The notes beneath the pieces were generated by a model. The model made no database searches. It was given only the letters and a program-made list of their open reading frames with translations, and was not told the origin of the DNA. A program made the translations under genes and the position numbers. Shown here in pieces: positions 43,754-53,430 of a stretch of 64,000 nt of DNA. The DNA lies in the NCBI RefSeq assembly GCF_900105985.1, contig NZ_FNUB01000005.1:2294001-2358000 (forward strand), given 5' to 3'. The DNA is from Tenacibaculum sp. MAR_2010_89 (GTDB lineage: Bacteria; Bacteroidota; Bacteroidia; Flavobacteriales; Flavobacteriaceae). Each line of letters starts with the position of its first letter. The first letter of the stretch is position 1.

Positions 43754-44922
43754 AGTTGAAATCATTTTTAATTCTAATGACGTTTATAGCGGTAGTAAGT
43801 GATTATTTATTACACCCATTTTATCCTCAGTTTTTTGCTATTCGTTTCGGAATGACCAATCCAGAAAATGTAGGTTTTTATTTTGCTGCAATTTGTTTTA
43901 TGGTAATGATAGCGTTTCCTTTTTGGGCATATATATCAAAAAAAGTAGCTGAGCTTAAAATATTAATTTATACACAAGCTATAGCTGGTGTTTTAGCACT
44001 TTATTGTTATTGGACGAGTTCTTATATAAGTTTTTGGATAGTGTCATTAATAATGGTTTTATTTAAAGGTAGCTATTTATTAGTATATCCATATATACTT
44101 AAAATAATTAAAAAGGAAGAGCATGTATCAACTATTGGTTTATTATCTGTAATTGTTCACTTGGGCGGAATCCTAGGAGCCGTAATTGGAGGTTTTACAG
44201 TTGATTATATTGATCCTAGTTCAATATTTTTAATTATGGCACTTGGTGATTTTATTCAAATGTTGATGAGCGCTTATTTATTAAAAAGTAAAAAGTTTAA
44301 TACTACTGTTATAATTTCAGCTGAGAATAAAAAAGAAAAAAACTCACTATCAAATGGATTGATATTAAAAATTGGGTTGCTAACGTTGATTCTTTATTTC
44401 AGTGATTTTATAATACGACCATTCTTTTCAATGTATTGGGAAAGTTTTTCTAATTATGATTCAAAATTAATATCAGGTACAATTTATGCCATACCAGGGT
44501 TTGTAGCATTAATAGCATTATGGATTAGTAATAAGCAAAAATCGAATGGATATGAAGGCATTATAATGGCTTTACTTATAGGTTTAGTAGGTTTGTTTTT
44601 ACAAGGAATACCATTAGATAGTGTAGTTATTGTAGGAAGAATTATTTACGGATGGGCTATTTTTCAAGGAGTAGTAAAATTTGATGTTTTATTATTTGAA
44701 ATGAGTACTCCCGAATCGTATGCATTAGATTATAGTAAGGTTCATTTTTTTCAAAATTTAGGAGTTTTAGTGGCGTCATTAAGTGTTGGTTTAGTTGTTG
44801 AAAACTTCGGATTACGCTTACCTTTTATAATTGCTTTGTCTGGTTTTATAGTAACAATTGTGTTATACATTTTCATTTTTAAATTAGTTTCTGTACCCAA
44901 AAACATTGTTAAAGCTTCTTAA
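43750..44922 (+). CDS. MFS transporter, probable siderophore exporter (AlcS-like)
   Basis: 390 residues with 11-12 predicted inner-membrane helices (first one SFLILMTFIAVVSDYLLHPFYPQFF). Position between the monooxygenase and the synthetases, with overlap and a two-base gap, fits a dedicated exporter; AlcS of Bordetella is the analogous protein. Substrate assignment is by context. Confidence 0.82.
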   Translation: MKLKSFLILMTFIAVVSDYLLHPFYPQFFAIRFGMTNPENVGFYFAAICFMVMIAFPFWAYISKKVAELKILIYTQAIAGVLALYCYWTSSYISFWIVSLIMVLFKGSYLLVYPYILKIIKKEEHVSTIGLLSVIVHLGGILGAVIGGFTVDYIDPSSIFLIMALGDFIQMLMSAYLLKSKKFNTTVIISAENKKEKNSLSNGLILKIGLLTLILYFSDFIIRPFFSMYWESFSNYDSKLISGTIYAIPGFVALIALWISNKQKSNGYEGIIMALLIGLVGLFLQGIPLDSVVIVGRIIYGWAIFQGVVKFDVLLFEMSTPESYALDYSKVHFFQNLGVLVASLSVGLVVENFGLRLPFIIALSGFIVTIVLYIFIFKLVSVPKNIVKAS

Positions 44923-44924
44923 AT

Positions 44925-47348
44925 ATGAAAAAAGAGACACTATTTACAAAGAGTATTCCTGATTTAGGAACAATTATAATTCGTGCATTTGATATAAAAA
45001 AAGATAGCATTATACTTCATAACTGGGTAAATAAAGATTATGCTGTTTTTTGGGGAATGCAAAATACTTCATTAAAAGAAGTAGAAGAGGAGTATGTAAA
45101 GTTAATGAAACCTGAACATTATGATGTTTTTGTAGGAGAGTTTAATAATGAAATAGCTTTTGTTTTAGAACGATACAATCCACAAAAAGATAGTATAACT
45201 AATTATTATAGTTCTAAAAGTACAGACTGTGGGGTTCATATTATAATAGCTCCTCCAAAACTTCCTAAAATTGATCATTTTACCTGGTACATGTTTCAAT
45301 GTATTATGGATTTTATTTTTTCTAATAAGAATATAGAAAGAATACTGGTTGAACCAGATATACGTAATAAAAAAATGTTTGCCTTATGTCAAAGAATAGG
45401 TTTCACTTTAAATAAAATTGTTGAATTACCTCATAAAACAGCACAGTTAGCTTTTTTAAATAGACAAACATATAGTAAACACATAAAGTTATTTACACCT
45501 TCAAAACGTAGTGCAATGAATACATTAGATAATGTGGTATCACCACAACAAGCTATACAACATATACAACCAAAAGTTTGGCAACAGTCAAATAAATTAT
45601 TGGTTAAAAAAGCAATTTGTGAATTTTCTCATGAATTACTAATAACACCAACATTAGTTTCATCATTAAAGAATGGATGGAATCAATACCTAATTAAAAC
45701 AGATAATCAAGCAATAGAGTATAGGTTTGAAGCAAAGCAATTGGCTTTAAATCATTTAATGATAAATGAAGAAACAATTGTTAAAACTGAAAGTGGTGTA
45801 GAACTAGAATTAGATGCTATTTTATTTATTAAAGAATTTAAATCAACTTTAGGAATAGATAATGAAAAGATGCCGGTGTACCTTGAAGAAATCATAAGTA
45901 CATTATATGGAAGTGCTTTTAAAATTGTAAAAGGAAATCCAAGTGCTAAAGAACTTGCAGCAGCCGATTTTCAAACAATTGAGCAATCTATGACCGAAGG
46001 ACATCCTGGATTTGTAGCTAACAATGGACGTATTGGTTTTGATAGTAGTGATTATAGATCATATGCTCCAGAAGCAGGAAATTCATTTTCACTTTTATGG
46101 TTAGCAGGCCATAAAGCAAAAGCAGTTTATGCAGCTATTGAAAAACTGCCTTATAAGGAATTAATAGAGCAAGAGTTAGAGATTGATACTATTAATCATT
46201 TTAATGAGCTTATTACTGAAAAAGGATATAATTCTGATGATTACTTATTTATACCAATTCATCCTTGGCAGTGGTTTAATAAGTTGGCTACCATATTTGC
46301 CCCTGAAATAGCAAAAGGAGATTTATTATGTTTAGGGTATGGTCCTGATCAATATTTAGCACAACAATCAATAAGAACACTTTTTAATATAACTAATCCA
46401 AAAAAGTTTTATACGAAATCCGCACTCTCCATTTTAAATATGGGCTTTATGAGAGGCTTACCTTTATATTATTTAGGAACGGCTCCTAAAATGGCTGTTT
46501 GGTTAGAAAACTTACTTTACAATGATCCATTTATTCAAGAAACAGGATTTAAAATGTTAAGTGAAATAGGTTCTGTAAGTTATGTAAACTCTTATTTTGA
46601 AGAATTCGGAGTTCATAACGATTATAATAAGATGTTAGCTTCATTGTGGAGAGAAAGTCCCTATATGGCTATTTCCGAAAATCAAAAGCCAATAACTATG
46701 GCTGCTTTACTACATATAGATCAATATGGAAAGGCTTTATTACCAGAAATTATAAAAAGCTCTGGGTTAACAATAGAAAATTGGTTAAAAGATTATTTCA
46801 AGGCTTATTTAAGTCCATTAGTGCATTGTTTTTATCAATACGATTTAGTTTTTATGCCTCATGGAGAGAATATAATTTTAGTTTTAGAAAATAATAAACC
46901 AGTAAAAATTCTATTAAAAGATATAACAGAAGAAGCAGTTATTTTAAATCCAAATGTTGAGTTACCTGAACACTTAAAGAGAATGTATGCTCCTGTTCCA
47001 GAAGATGTCAAATTACTTTCAATTTTCACAGATATTTTTGATGGTTTTTTTAGGTTTTTAACTCCAATACTTGAAGAGCATATTGGTTTTTCAGAGCAAA
47101 GTTTTTGGAAACTAGTTGCTGAGAATTTACAAGAATACCAAAATGCGAATCCTCAGTTTAACGACAAGTTTAAAAAATATGATTTGTTTGCTGATACATT
47201 TAAGTTGTCTTGTTTAAATAGACTACAGTTAAATAATAATAAGCAAATGATAGATTTAGATGACCCCGTTGTATTACTTAAATTTGCTGGGAATTTAATA
47301 AATCCAATAGCAGTATTTAAAAAAGAAAATCAATTAGAAGAAGTATAA
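44925..47348 (+). CDS. Fusion of AlcB-type GNAT acyltransferase and IucA/IucC (NIS) synthetase
   Basis: 807 residues. Residues 1-190 are an Acetyltransf_8/AlcB-like acyltransferase (VFVGEFNNEIAFVLERY; DCGVHIIIAPP; ILVEPDIRNKKM). Residues about 214-800 are a full NIS synthetase: EGHPGFVANNGRIGF, IPIHPWQW, QQSIRTLFN and PHGENIILVLENNKPVKILLKDI. The first domain acylates the N-hydroxy-diamine (for example with succinyl- or acetyl-CoA) and the second condenses it to other units with ATP. The next two genes encode a second, unfused set of the same two activities. Confidence 0.92.
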   Translation: MKKETLFTKSIPDLGTIIIRAFDIKKDSIILHNWVNKDYAVFWGMQNTSLKEVEEEYVKLMKPEHYDVFVGEFNNEIAFVLERYNPQKDSITNYYSSKSTDCGVHIIIAPPKLPKIDHFTWYMFQCIMDFIFSNKNIERILVEPDIRNKKMFALCQRIGFTLNKIVELPHKTAQLAFLNRQTYSKHIKLFTPSKRSAMNTLDNVVSPQQAIQHIQPKVWQQSNKLLVKKAICEFSHELLITPTLVSSLKNGWNQYLIKTDNQAIEYRFEAKQLALNHLMINEETIVKTESGVELELDAILFIKEFKSTLGIDNEKMPVYLEEIISTLYGSAFKIVKGNPSAKELAAADFQTIEQSMTEGHPGFVANNGRIGFDSSDYRSYAPEAGNSFSLLWLAGHKAKAVYAAIEKLPYKELIEQELEIDTINHFNELITEKGYNSDDYLFIPIHPWQWFNKLATIFAPEIAKGDLLCLGYGPDQYLAQQSIRTLFNITNPKKFYTKSALSILNMGFMRGLPLYYLGTAPKMAVWLENLLYNDPFIQETGFKMLSEIGSVSYVNSYFEEFGVHNDYNKMLASLWRESPYMAISENQKPITMAALLHIDQYGKALLPEIIKSSGLTIENWLKDYFKAYLSPLVHCFYQYDLVFMPHGENIILVLENNKPVKILLKDITEEAVILNPNVELPEHLKRMYAPVPEDVKLLSIFTDIFDGFFRFLTPILEEHIGFSEQSFWKLVAENLQEYQNANPQFNDKFKKYDLFADTFKLSCLNRLQLNNNKQMIDLDDPVVLLKFAGNLINPIAVFKKENQLEEV

Positions 47349-47935
47349 TGACAACGCATATTGAACAGCAACTTTATAGTAGAGAGATACTAGATGTAGG
47401 TGTTATTTCATTACGTCCAATACATCTTGATAAGGATATTGATACTATATATAAATGGATTACTAATCCTCATGCAAAATATTGGGGTATGTTAACATCT
47501 ACAAAAGAGGAAGTATATGAGGCTTATTATGAAATAGAAAAGAACCCTCACCATCATACTTATATTGGAATGTTAGATAATGAGCCTATATTTCTAATGG
47601 AACGTTATAAAGCTTCAGAAGATATAATTGGAAAACACTACCATGCTCATTTAAATGATTATGGTATGCATATTCTGGTAGCGCCGGTAAAACAAAGAAT
47701 ACCAAAATTTACATGGCATGTGTTTTCTACAATCATCAATTATTTTTTCAGCTTGCCTTATGTAGAAAGAGTAGTGGTAGAGCCAGATGTACATAATACC
47801 AAAATACATATACTTAATAAGAAAGCTGGTTTTGTATATCAACATGAAATAAAACTGGCAAGTAAAATAGCCGCTTTAGCTTTTTGCACTAGAGAAACTT
47901 ATAAAAAAGCGTTAATAAAATTAACAGAGAAATAA
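47348..47935 (+). CDS. AlcB/DesC-type N-hydroxy-diamine acyltransferase
   Basis: 195 residues, paralogue of the N-terminal part of the previous protein (YIGMLDNEPIFLMERY; DYGMHILVAP; VVVEPDVHNTKI). It transfers an acyl group from CoA onto the hydroxylamine. TAATG overlaps link it to the genes on both sides. The acyl donor may differ from that of the fused copy, giving two kinds of hydroxamate. Confidence 0.9.
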   Translation: MTTHIEQQLYSREILDVGVISLRPIHLDKDIDTIYKWITNPHAKYWGMLTSTKEEVYEAYYEIEKNPHHHTYIGMLDNEPIFLMERYKASEDIIGKHYHAHLNDYGMHILVAPVKQRIPKFTWHVFSTIINYFFSLPYVERVVVEPDVHNTKIHILNKKAGFVYQHEIKLASKIAALAFCTRETYKKALIKLTEK

Positions 47936-49752
47936 TGGATTCAACAATATCATATATAGAGCCTAAAACTTGGAGTATTGTAAATAAATTATTGGTAAAA
48001 AAAGCGATTAGTGAATTTTCTCACGAGCTTATTTTTATCCCTAAAAAACATACTAATAAAGAAATTTTCAATACGTATAGTATTACTTCAGATAATGGTA
48101 AACATACTTATTACTTTGATGCCAGAAAATTTGAGCTAGATCATTGGTATATAGAGGTGGAAAGTATTCAAAAGTATATAAATGAACAAGAAGAGACCGT
48201 AGATGCTATACGGTTTATTACTGAGTTTCAAAAGAAACTTCAAATACCTAATGGATTTCTAGCTACTTATTTAGAAGAAATTACAAGTACATTAATTAGT
48301 TCAGCATATAAATATAAAAAACAAAAATTTTCATCAAAAGAATTAGCCTATAAAAGTTTTCAAGAAATTGAACATGCTATGATTGAAGGACATCCTTGTT
48401 TTGTGGCGAATAATGGTAGAATAGGGTTTAATATAAATGATTACGAAAAATATGCACCAGAAACAGATAATCCTTTTAAAATTTACTGGATAGCGGGACA
48501 TAAAAAATATGCTACTTATACAGCTACTGAAGAGTTTGGGTACAGTAAGTTATTAGGAAGTGAGTTGGGAGAGAATAAGCTTAAATCGTTTAATGAAAAA
48601 TTAATAAGTCTAGATTTAGATATTGCAAATTATGTATTTATGCCTGTTCACCCATGGCAATGGAACAATAAGTTAATACATGTTTTTGCAGGTGATATTG
48701 CTAACCAAAATATAGTTTTCTTAGGTGAGAGTGATGACGAGTTTTCTGCTCAACAATCTATAAGAACTTTATTTAATAAAACTCATCCAAACAAGCTATA
48801 TACAAAAACTGCTTTATCTATTTTAAACATGGGGTTTGTGAGAGGACTTTCGCCATATTATATGAAAAGTACACCTCATATAACGAAATGGATAAATAAC
48901 CTGTTAAAAGATGATACGTATTTAACTACAAATGGTTTTACTATGTTAGGTGAGGTAGCTACGGTTGGGTATCATAATCATTACTATGAGGCATTGGGTA
49001 AAACAAACCCTCATAATAAAATGTTATCAGCTCTTTGGAGAGAAAGTCCGTACACTAAAATTACTTCAGATCAAGAAGTAGTAACAATGGCAGCATTATT
49101 ACATGAAGATTATTCTAGGACTTCTTTATTGGTTGAATTTATAAAAGCATCAAAATTGAATGTAAATACGTGGATAGAGAAGTACTTAAAAGCATACTTA
49201 AGCCCATTGTTACATTGTTTTTATAAATATGAAATGGTGTTTATGCCTCATGGTGAAAATTTAATACTAGCATTAGAAAATCAAGTACCTGTTTATGTAT
49301 TAATGAAAGACATTACGGAAGAAGTAATTGTTTTCAATGAAGAAATACATTTACCAGAACATGCAGATAGGTTATTTACAAAAACAACAGATAAAATGAA
49401 AGTACTGTCCATTTTTACAGATGTATTTGACTGTATTTTCAGGTTTATGGCACAACAGTTAGAAACCTATGGAGGTTTTTTAGAAGATAATTTTTGGGAA
49501 TTGGTAGCAGATTGTATTTATGACTATCAAAATGAACACCCAGAATTGACCACAAATTTTGAAAAGTACAACCTTTTTGTACCAGAGTTTGATAGATGTT
49601 GTTTGAATAGATTACAATTATCTAATACAAAACAAATGCTAAGCTTAGCTGATCCAATTCAAAGTTTAAAATTGGAAGGAGTTTTAAAGAACCCAATAGC
49701 TAAGTATGCAAATAAAGATATTAAAAAAGAAGCACTAATAGAGGCTAAGTAG
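47935..49752 (+). CDS. IucA/IucC-family (NIS) siderophore synthetase
   Basis: 605 residues, usual length of stand-alone NIS synthetases. ATP/substrate motifs: EGHPCFVANNGRIGF, MPVHPWQW, QQSIRTLFN, PHGENLILALENQVPVYVLMKDI. Paralogue of the C-terminal part of the 44925 protein. It would do a second condensation or the macrocyclisation of the hydroxamate units, as DesD or BibC do. Confidence 0.93.
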   Translation: MDSTISYIEPKTWSIVNKLLVKKAISEFSHELIFIPKKHTNKEIFNTYSITSDNGKHTYYFDARKFELDHWYIEVESIQKYINEQEETVDAIRFITEFQKKLQIPNGFLATYLEEITSTLISSAYKYKKQKFSSKELAYKSFQEIEHAMIEGHPCFVANNGRIGFNINDYEKYAPETDNPFKIYWIAGHKKYATYTATEEFGYSKLLGSELGENKLKSFNEKLISLDLDIANYVFMPVHPWQWNNKLIHVFAGDIANQNIVFLGESDDEFSAQQSIRTLFNKTHPNKLYTKTALSILNMGFVRGLSPYYMKSTPHITKWINNLLKDDTYLTTNGFTMLGEVATVGYHNHYYEALGKTNPHNKMLSALWRESPYTKITSDQEVVTMAALLHEDYSRTSLLVEFIKASKLNVNTWIEKYLKAYLSPLLHCFYKYEMVFMPHGENLILALENQVPVYVLMKDITEEVIVFNEEIHLPEHADRLFTKTTDKMKVLSIFTDVFDCIFRFMAQQLETYGGFLEDNFWELVADCIYDYQNEHPELTTNFEKYNLFVPEFDRCCLNRLQLSNTKQMLSLADPIQSLKLEGVLKNPIAKYANKDIKKEALIEAK

Positions 49753-49755
49753 ACT

Positions 49756-50337
49756 ATGTTATTTAAAGAGTTAACAAAGGTTATTCAAAAAAGAAGAAGT
49801 CATTATGCAACTGATTTTTTAGATAAGAAAATAGCAAAGAGTACCATTGAAGAAATTGTAAACAATGGTATTTGGGCACCAACACATAAACTAACACAAC
49901 CTTGGAGGTTTGTAGTTTTAGAAGGAAAGCATCATAAGAGTTTAGGAAACTATATGGCAAATTATTACAGAGAGTTATATGATGATGAACAATTTTCTAC
50001 AGAACGATTTGAAGAAACAAAAACATATCCTAAGAATGCCACATTATTGGTTTTGATATTTCAACCAAGTAGTAGATTTCAATTACCGGAGTGGGAGGAA
50101 GTAGCCGCTATTTCGTGTGCAGTACAAAATATGTGGTTAAGCTGTACAAGTCTTAATATTGGTAGTTATTGGGATACTGGAGAAGCAACTATAAATTATA
50201 TAAATAATTCAATAAAACTTGAAGAAAATGAAAAGTGCTTAGGAATTTTTTATATGGGATATCTAAAAGAAAATTTACTCAAAGTAAATAGAAAAAGAAA
50301 ACCAATATCAAAAAAAATAAGCTGGCATAAACAATAA
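49756..50337 (+). CDS. Nitroreductase-family FMN protein
   Basis: 193 residues. IQKRRSHYATDFLDKKI with NNGIWAPTHKLTQPWRFVVLEG at the N-terminus and the C-terminal GSYWDTGEA and GIFYMGYLKE segments are standard nitroreductase wording. FMN-dependent, cytosolic. In this position it could be a ferric-siderophore reductase or could reduce an enone or enoyl group in a tailoring step; neither is proven. Three bases after the NIS synthetase. Confidence 0.88.
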   Translation: MLFKELTKVIQKRRSHYATDFLDKKIAKSTIEEIVNNGIWAPTHKLTQPWRFVVLEGKHHKSLGNYMANYYRELYDDEQFSTERFEETKTYPKNATLLVLIFQPSSRFQLPEWEEVAAISCAVQNMWLSCTSLNIGSYWDTGEATINYINNSIKLEENEKCLGIFYMGYLKENLLKVNRKRKPISKKISWHKQ

Positions 50338-50339
50338 TA

Positions 50340-51455
50340 ATGGAAGCAAAAACAAAAAATAATAAAAGAGTAGAAGCAATAGATTTTGTACGTGGAGTAA
50401 GTGTATTATTAATGATACCTGTACATGTAATGATTGTGTATTCTACAATGGATACTTGGAATACTAGCATGTTAGGAAAAATAATTCAAGTTGCAGAAAA
50501 AGGAACTCCAATGTTTTTAGTAGTAATGGGGTTATCATTTGTTTTCTCAGGAAATCTAAGTATGAAAAAAATACTTATTAGAGGAATACGAATTTTAATG
50601 CTAGGATACCTGTTAAATCTTATGCGATTTATAATTCCTATGGTCGTATTTGGAGGTTTTCCAGAAGATTTTATAAAAGCTAATGGATTAACTCCAGGAG
50701 ATCCTAAAAACTATATTTTTTATACGCTGTTAGGTGACATATTACAATTAGCAGGTATATCTTTAATAATTATGGGGATTATCATTAAAGTAATTAAAAA
50801 TAAATATGCCGCTTTAATTTTAGCGTTAATCATAATGCTAACATCAAGAGCAGTTAGTGGATTCAGGTTTGATATTATAGGTATCGATTATATATGTGAT
50901 TTATTATGGGCAAAAACCTATAATGTTTACTTTCCAGTGTTCCCATGGATGTCGTTTATTCTAATAGGTTTATTCTTTGGTATGTGGTACAAAGAACAAA
51001 ACTATGACTTACGTTTTATGTTTGGTAAAATGTTACCATACGGATTAGGAATGCTTTTATTTGGAGGAGGATTATGTTATGTAAACTATGAATATCACTT
51101 TGGAGATTACTACCATTTAGGACCTGGAGGAACCATTGTATTAATGGGAATAAATCTTCTATTAATTTGGTTTGGAAATATCATTGTAAAGCATATTAAC
51201 CCTAAAGTATTTTCAGTTATAAAATATGCTAGCAAAAACGTTACTTCTTTCTATTTTATTCAATGGGTAGTAATTTACTGGGGAATCCTGTTTTTTGGAT
51301 ACTCTCAACAGTCTCATCAATTGAAAATACTAGCAATTATAGTAGTATTTACTTTAATAACATTTACTGTTTTGTGGTTTAAAAATATAATTCAAGAAGC
51401 GATTAAACAAAAAAGAGTAGAAGAGTTAAATGAGAAACAAATAGCAATTAAATAA
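50340..51455 (+). CDS. Multi-span membrane acyltransferase, DUF1624/HGSNAT-like
   Basis: 371 residues and about 10 hydrophobic helices. Starts with the VEAIDFVRGVSVLLMIPVH signature of the heparan-alpha-glucosaminide N-acetyltransferase (DUF1624) and related membrane acyltransferases; VFPWMSFILIGLFFGMW is the second conserved stretch. Such proteins move acyl groups from the cytosol onto periplasmic acceptors. In this locus, an acyl step on the siderophore is a reasonable guess. Confidence 0.75.
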   Translation: MEAKTKNNKRVEAIDFVRGVSVLLMIPVHVMIVYSTMDTWNTSMLGKIIQVAEKGTPMFLVVMGLSFVFSGNLSMKKILIRGIRILMLGYLLNLMRFIIPMVVFGGFPEDFIKANGLTPGDPKNYIFYTLLGDILQLAGISLIIMGIIIKVIKNKYAALILALIIMLTSRAVSGFRFDIIGIDYICDLLWAKTYNVYFPVFPWMSFILIGLFFGMWYKEQNYDLRFMFGKMLPYGLGMLLFGGGLCYVNYEYHFGDYYHLGPGGTIVLMGINLLLIWFGNIIVKHINPKVFSVIKYASKNVTSFYFIQWVVIYWGILFFGYSQQSHQLKILAIIVVFTLITFTVLWFKNIIQEAIKQKRVEELNEKQIAIK

Positions 51456-51466
51456 AACTACAAAAA

Positions 51467-52504
51467 ATGAAAATTAAGTTAATCGTTTTATTGCTTGTTT
51501 TAAAAAGTGTAAACTCTTTTAGTCAAGTGAATTTAGCTGGTAGTTATGGTTTAGATCCAGTAGTGCAAATTTTTTTAGAAACCATTCATGCATATCAAGG
51601 GCCACCTATTCAAGAACTTCCTTTAAATATAGCAAGGCAAGCTATGGAAGATTTACAAAAAGAGGTGTCTGTCAATCAATATGTGTTTATAGAACATAAA
51701 TCAATTCCATTTTTAGATAGAGAATTAAACATTAAAATAATAAGGCCTAAAAAAAGAAAGCGAAAACGGTTACCGGTAGTTGTTTATTTTCACGGTGGTG
51801 GATGGATTTTAAATAGTTTTTCTACTCATAAAAGACTGTTAGCTGATATTGCTTTAAAAGCTGAGATTTCCGTTGTTTTTGTTGAATATTCTAGAGCACC
51901 AGAGGTAAAATATCCAATAGCAAATGAAGAAGGGTACGCTACATTGTTATGGTTGGAAAAGGAAGGAAAAAAGAATAAGTTAGATTCAAGTAATATTATT
52001 GTATGCGGAGACAGTGTAGGAGGTAATATGGCTACGGTAGTTGCTATGATGGCAAAAAATAAAAAAGGTCCTAATTTATTAGCACAAATATTATTATACC
52101 CAGTTACGAATGCTAATTTTAATACACAATCTTATGAAAAGTTTTCAAAAGGGCATTATTTGTCTAGAGATGCAATGATTTGGTTTTGGAACTCTTATGC
52201 TCCTCAAATGGAGCTTAGAAATCTACCTACTGTTTCACCATTAAAAGCTACAAAAGAAGAATTGAAAGGACTTCCAAGAGCATTAATAATCACTGCTGAA
52301 AATGATGTACTAAGAGATGAAGGAGAATCGTATGCTAAAAAATTAAGAGAAGCAAATGTACCAGTAATATCTACTCGTTATGGGGGGACTATTCATGATT
52401 TTATTGTGTTAAATGCTTTAAAAGAAACTGAAGCTTCAAAAGCTGCTTTAAATCAAATATGTACGTTTTTAAAAAATACTTTTTCAAAAAAAAGAGATAA
52501 ATAA
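51467..52504 (+). CDS. Exported alpha/beta hydrolase, HSL family
   Basis: 345 residues. Signal peptide (LIVLLLVLKSVNSFSQ). Oxyanion motif HGGGW near residue 109, nucleophile in GDSVGGN near 181-187, and the Asp/His of the triad in ENDVLRDEG and GGTIHDF. Hormone-sensitive-lipase-like esterase acting in the periplasm. It could cleave an ester or lactone of the siderophore for iron release, or trim acyl chains. Eleven bases after the membrane acyltransferase stop. Confidence 0.87.
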   Translation: MKIKLIVLLLVLKSVNSFSQVNLAGSYGLDPVVQIFLETIHAYQGPPIQELPLNIARQAMEDLQKEVSVNQYVFIEHKSIPFLDRELNIKIIRPKKRKRKRLPVVVYFHGGGWILNSFSTHKRLLADIALKAEISVVFVEYSRAPEVKYPIANEEGYATLLWLEKEGKKNKLDSSNIIVCGDSVGGNMATVVAMMAKNKKGPNLLAQILLYPVTNANFNTQSYEKFSKGHYLSRDAMIWFWNSYAPQMELRNLPTVSPLKATKEELKGLPRALIITAENDVLRDEGESYAKKLREANVPVISTRYGGTIHDFIVLNALKETEASKAALNQICTFLKNTFSKKRDK

Positions 52505-52506
52505 TT

Positions 52507-53418
52507 ATGAATTTATTATCCATTGAAACTATGGTAGGCCAACTACAACATATGAGTTTAATAGTACTTATATTAATGCTAGTTGAATGGGGAATACTTA
52601 TAATAACAAATTACGTTGAAAGTAAAAAAGAAGGAATTGTAAGTATAATATCATATTTAATTCAAAGTATACCTTATTTTTTACTTTCAAAAGTTATGAT
52701 TGTTGGTACCATGTTTTGGCTATATGAACATCGTTTTTTTGATCTTAATTTTGAGTGGTATGTGTGGATTGTAGGGTATTTATTATATGATTTTACAGTG
52801 TTTTTTATTCATTTTTTAGGCCATAAAGTTCGAGTTTTATGGTGTATACATGGAGTTCATCATACTGCAGAAGATATGAATTTAACAGTGGTTGCTAGAG
52901 GCTCTATTTTCGACTTTGTTTTTACTCCTTTTAATTTCATATGGCTTCCTATTCTAGGTTTTCATCCACTAATGATTTTTATTATTGAGCCTATTGCACG
53001 TTTGTATGCTACATATTCACATTTAAGTGAAAAATTTATGGGCAAACATTATTGGTTAGAAAAAATATTTATAACCCCTTCTGTACATAGAGTACATCAT
53101 GCAAAAAATCATATTTATTTAGATAGAAATTATGGAGAAACATTTAGTATTTGGGATCGAATTTTTAGAACATTTCAAACTGAATTAAAAGATGAGCAAA
53201 TTTTATATGGAATAATGCATGATAAGTTAGATAGCGAAAACATATGGCATGTACAGTTTTTATTGTGGAAAGAATTATGGTCAGATGTAGTTAAAGCGCC
53301 TAAGTTATTAGATAAAGTTAAATATGTTTTTATGCCTCCTGGTTGGAATCATCTTGATGGAGGTAAAAAAGCAAGAGAATATCGAGATGAAGCATGGTTA
53401 AGCAAACAAAAAGCATAA
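52507..53418 (+). CDS. Sterol desaturase / fatty-acid hydroxylase family membrane protein
   Basis: 303 residues, four to five helices, with the di-iron His clusters HFLGHK, HGVHHTAED and HRVHHAKNH. Members hydroxylate or desaturate lipids at the membrane using oxygen. Bacteroidota make no sterols as a rule, so a fatty acyl substrate is likely. Starts two bases after the esterase stop and precedes the RpfF-like gene. Confidence 0.88.
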   Translation: MNLLSIETMVGQLQHMSLIVLILMLVEWGILIITNYVESKKEGIVSIISYLIQSIPYFLLSKVMIVGTMFWLYEHRFFDLNFEWYVWIVGYLLYDFTVFFIHFLGHKVRVLWCIHGVHHTAEDMNLTVVARGSIFDFVFTPFNFIWLPILGFHPLMIFIIEPIARLYATYSHLSEKFMGKHYWLEKIFITPSVHRVHHAKNHIYLDRNYGETFSIWDRIFRTFQTELKDEQILYGIMHDKLDSENIWHVQFLLWKELWSDVVKAPKLLDKVKYVFMPPGWNHLDGGKKAREYRDEAWLSKQKA

Positions 53419-53430
53419 AAAGAATTGATA

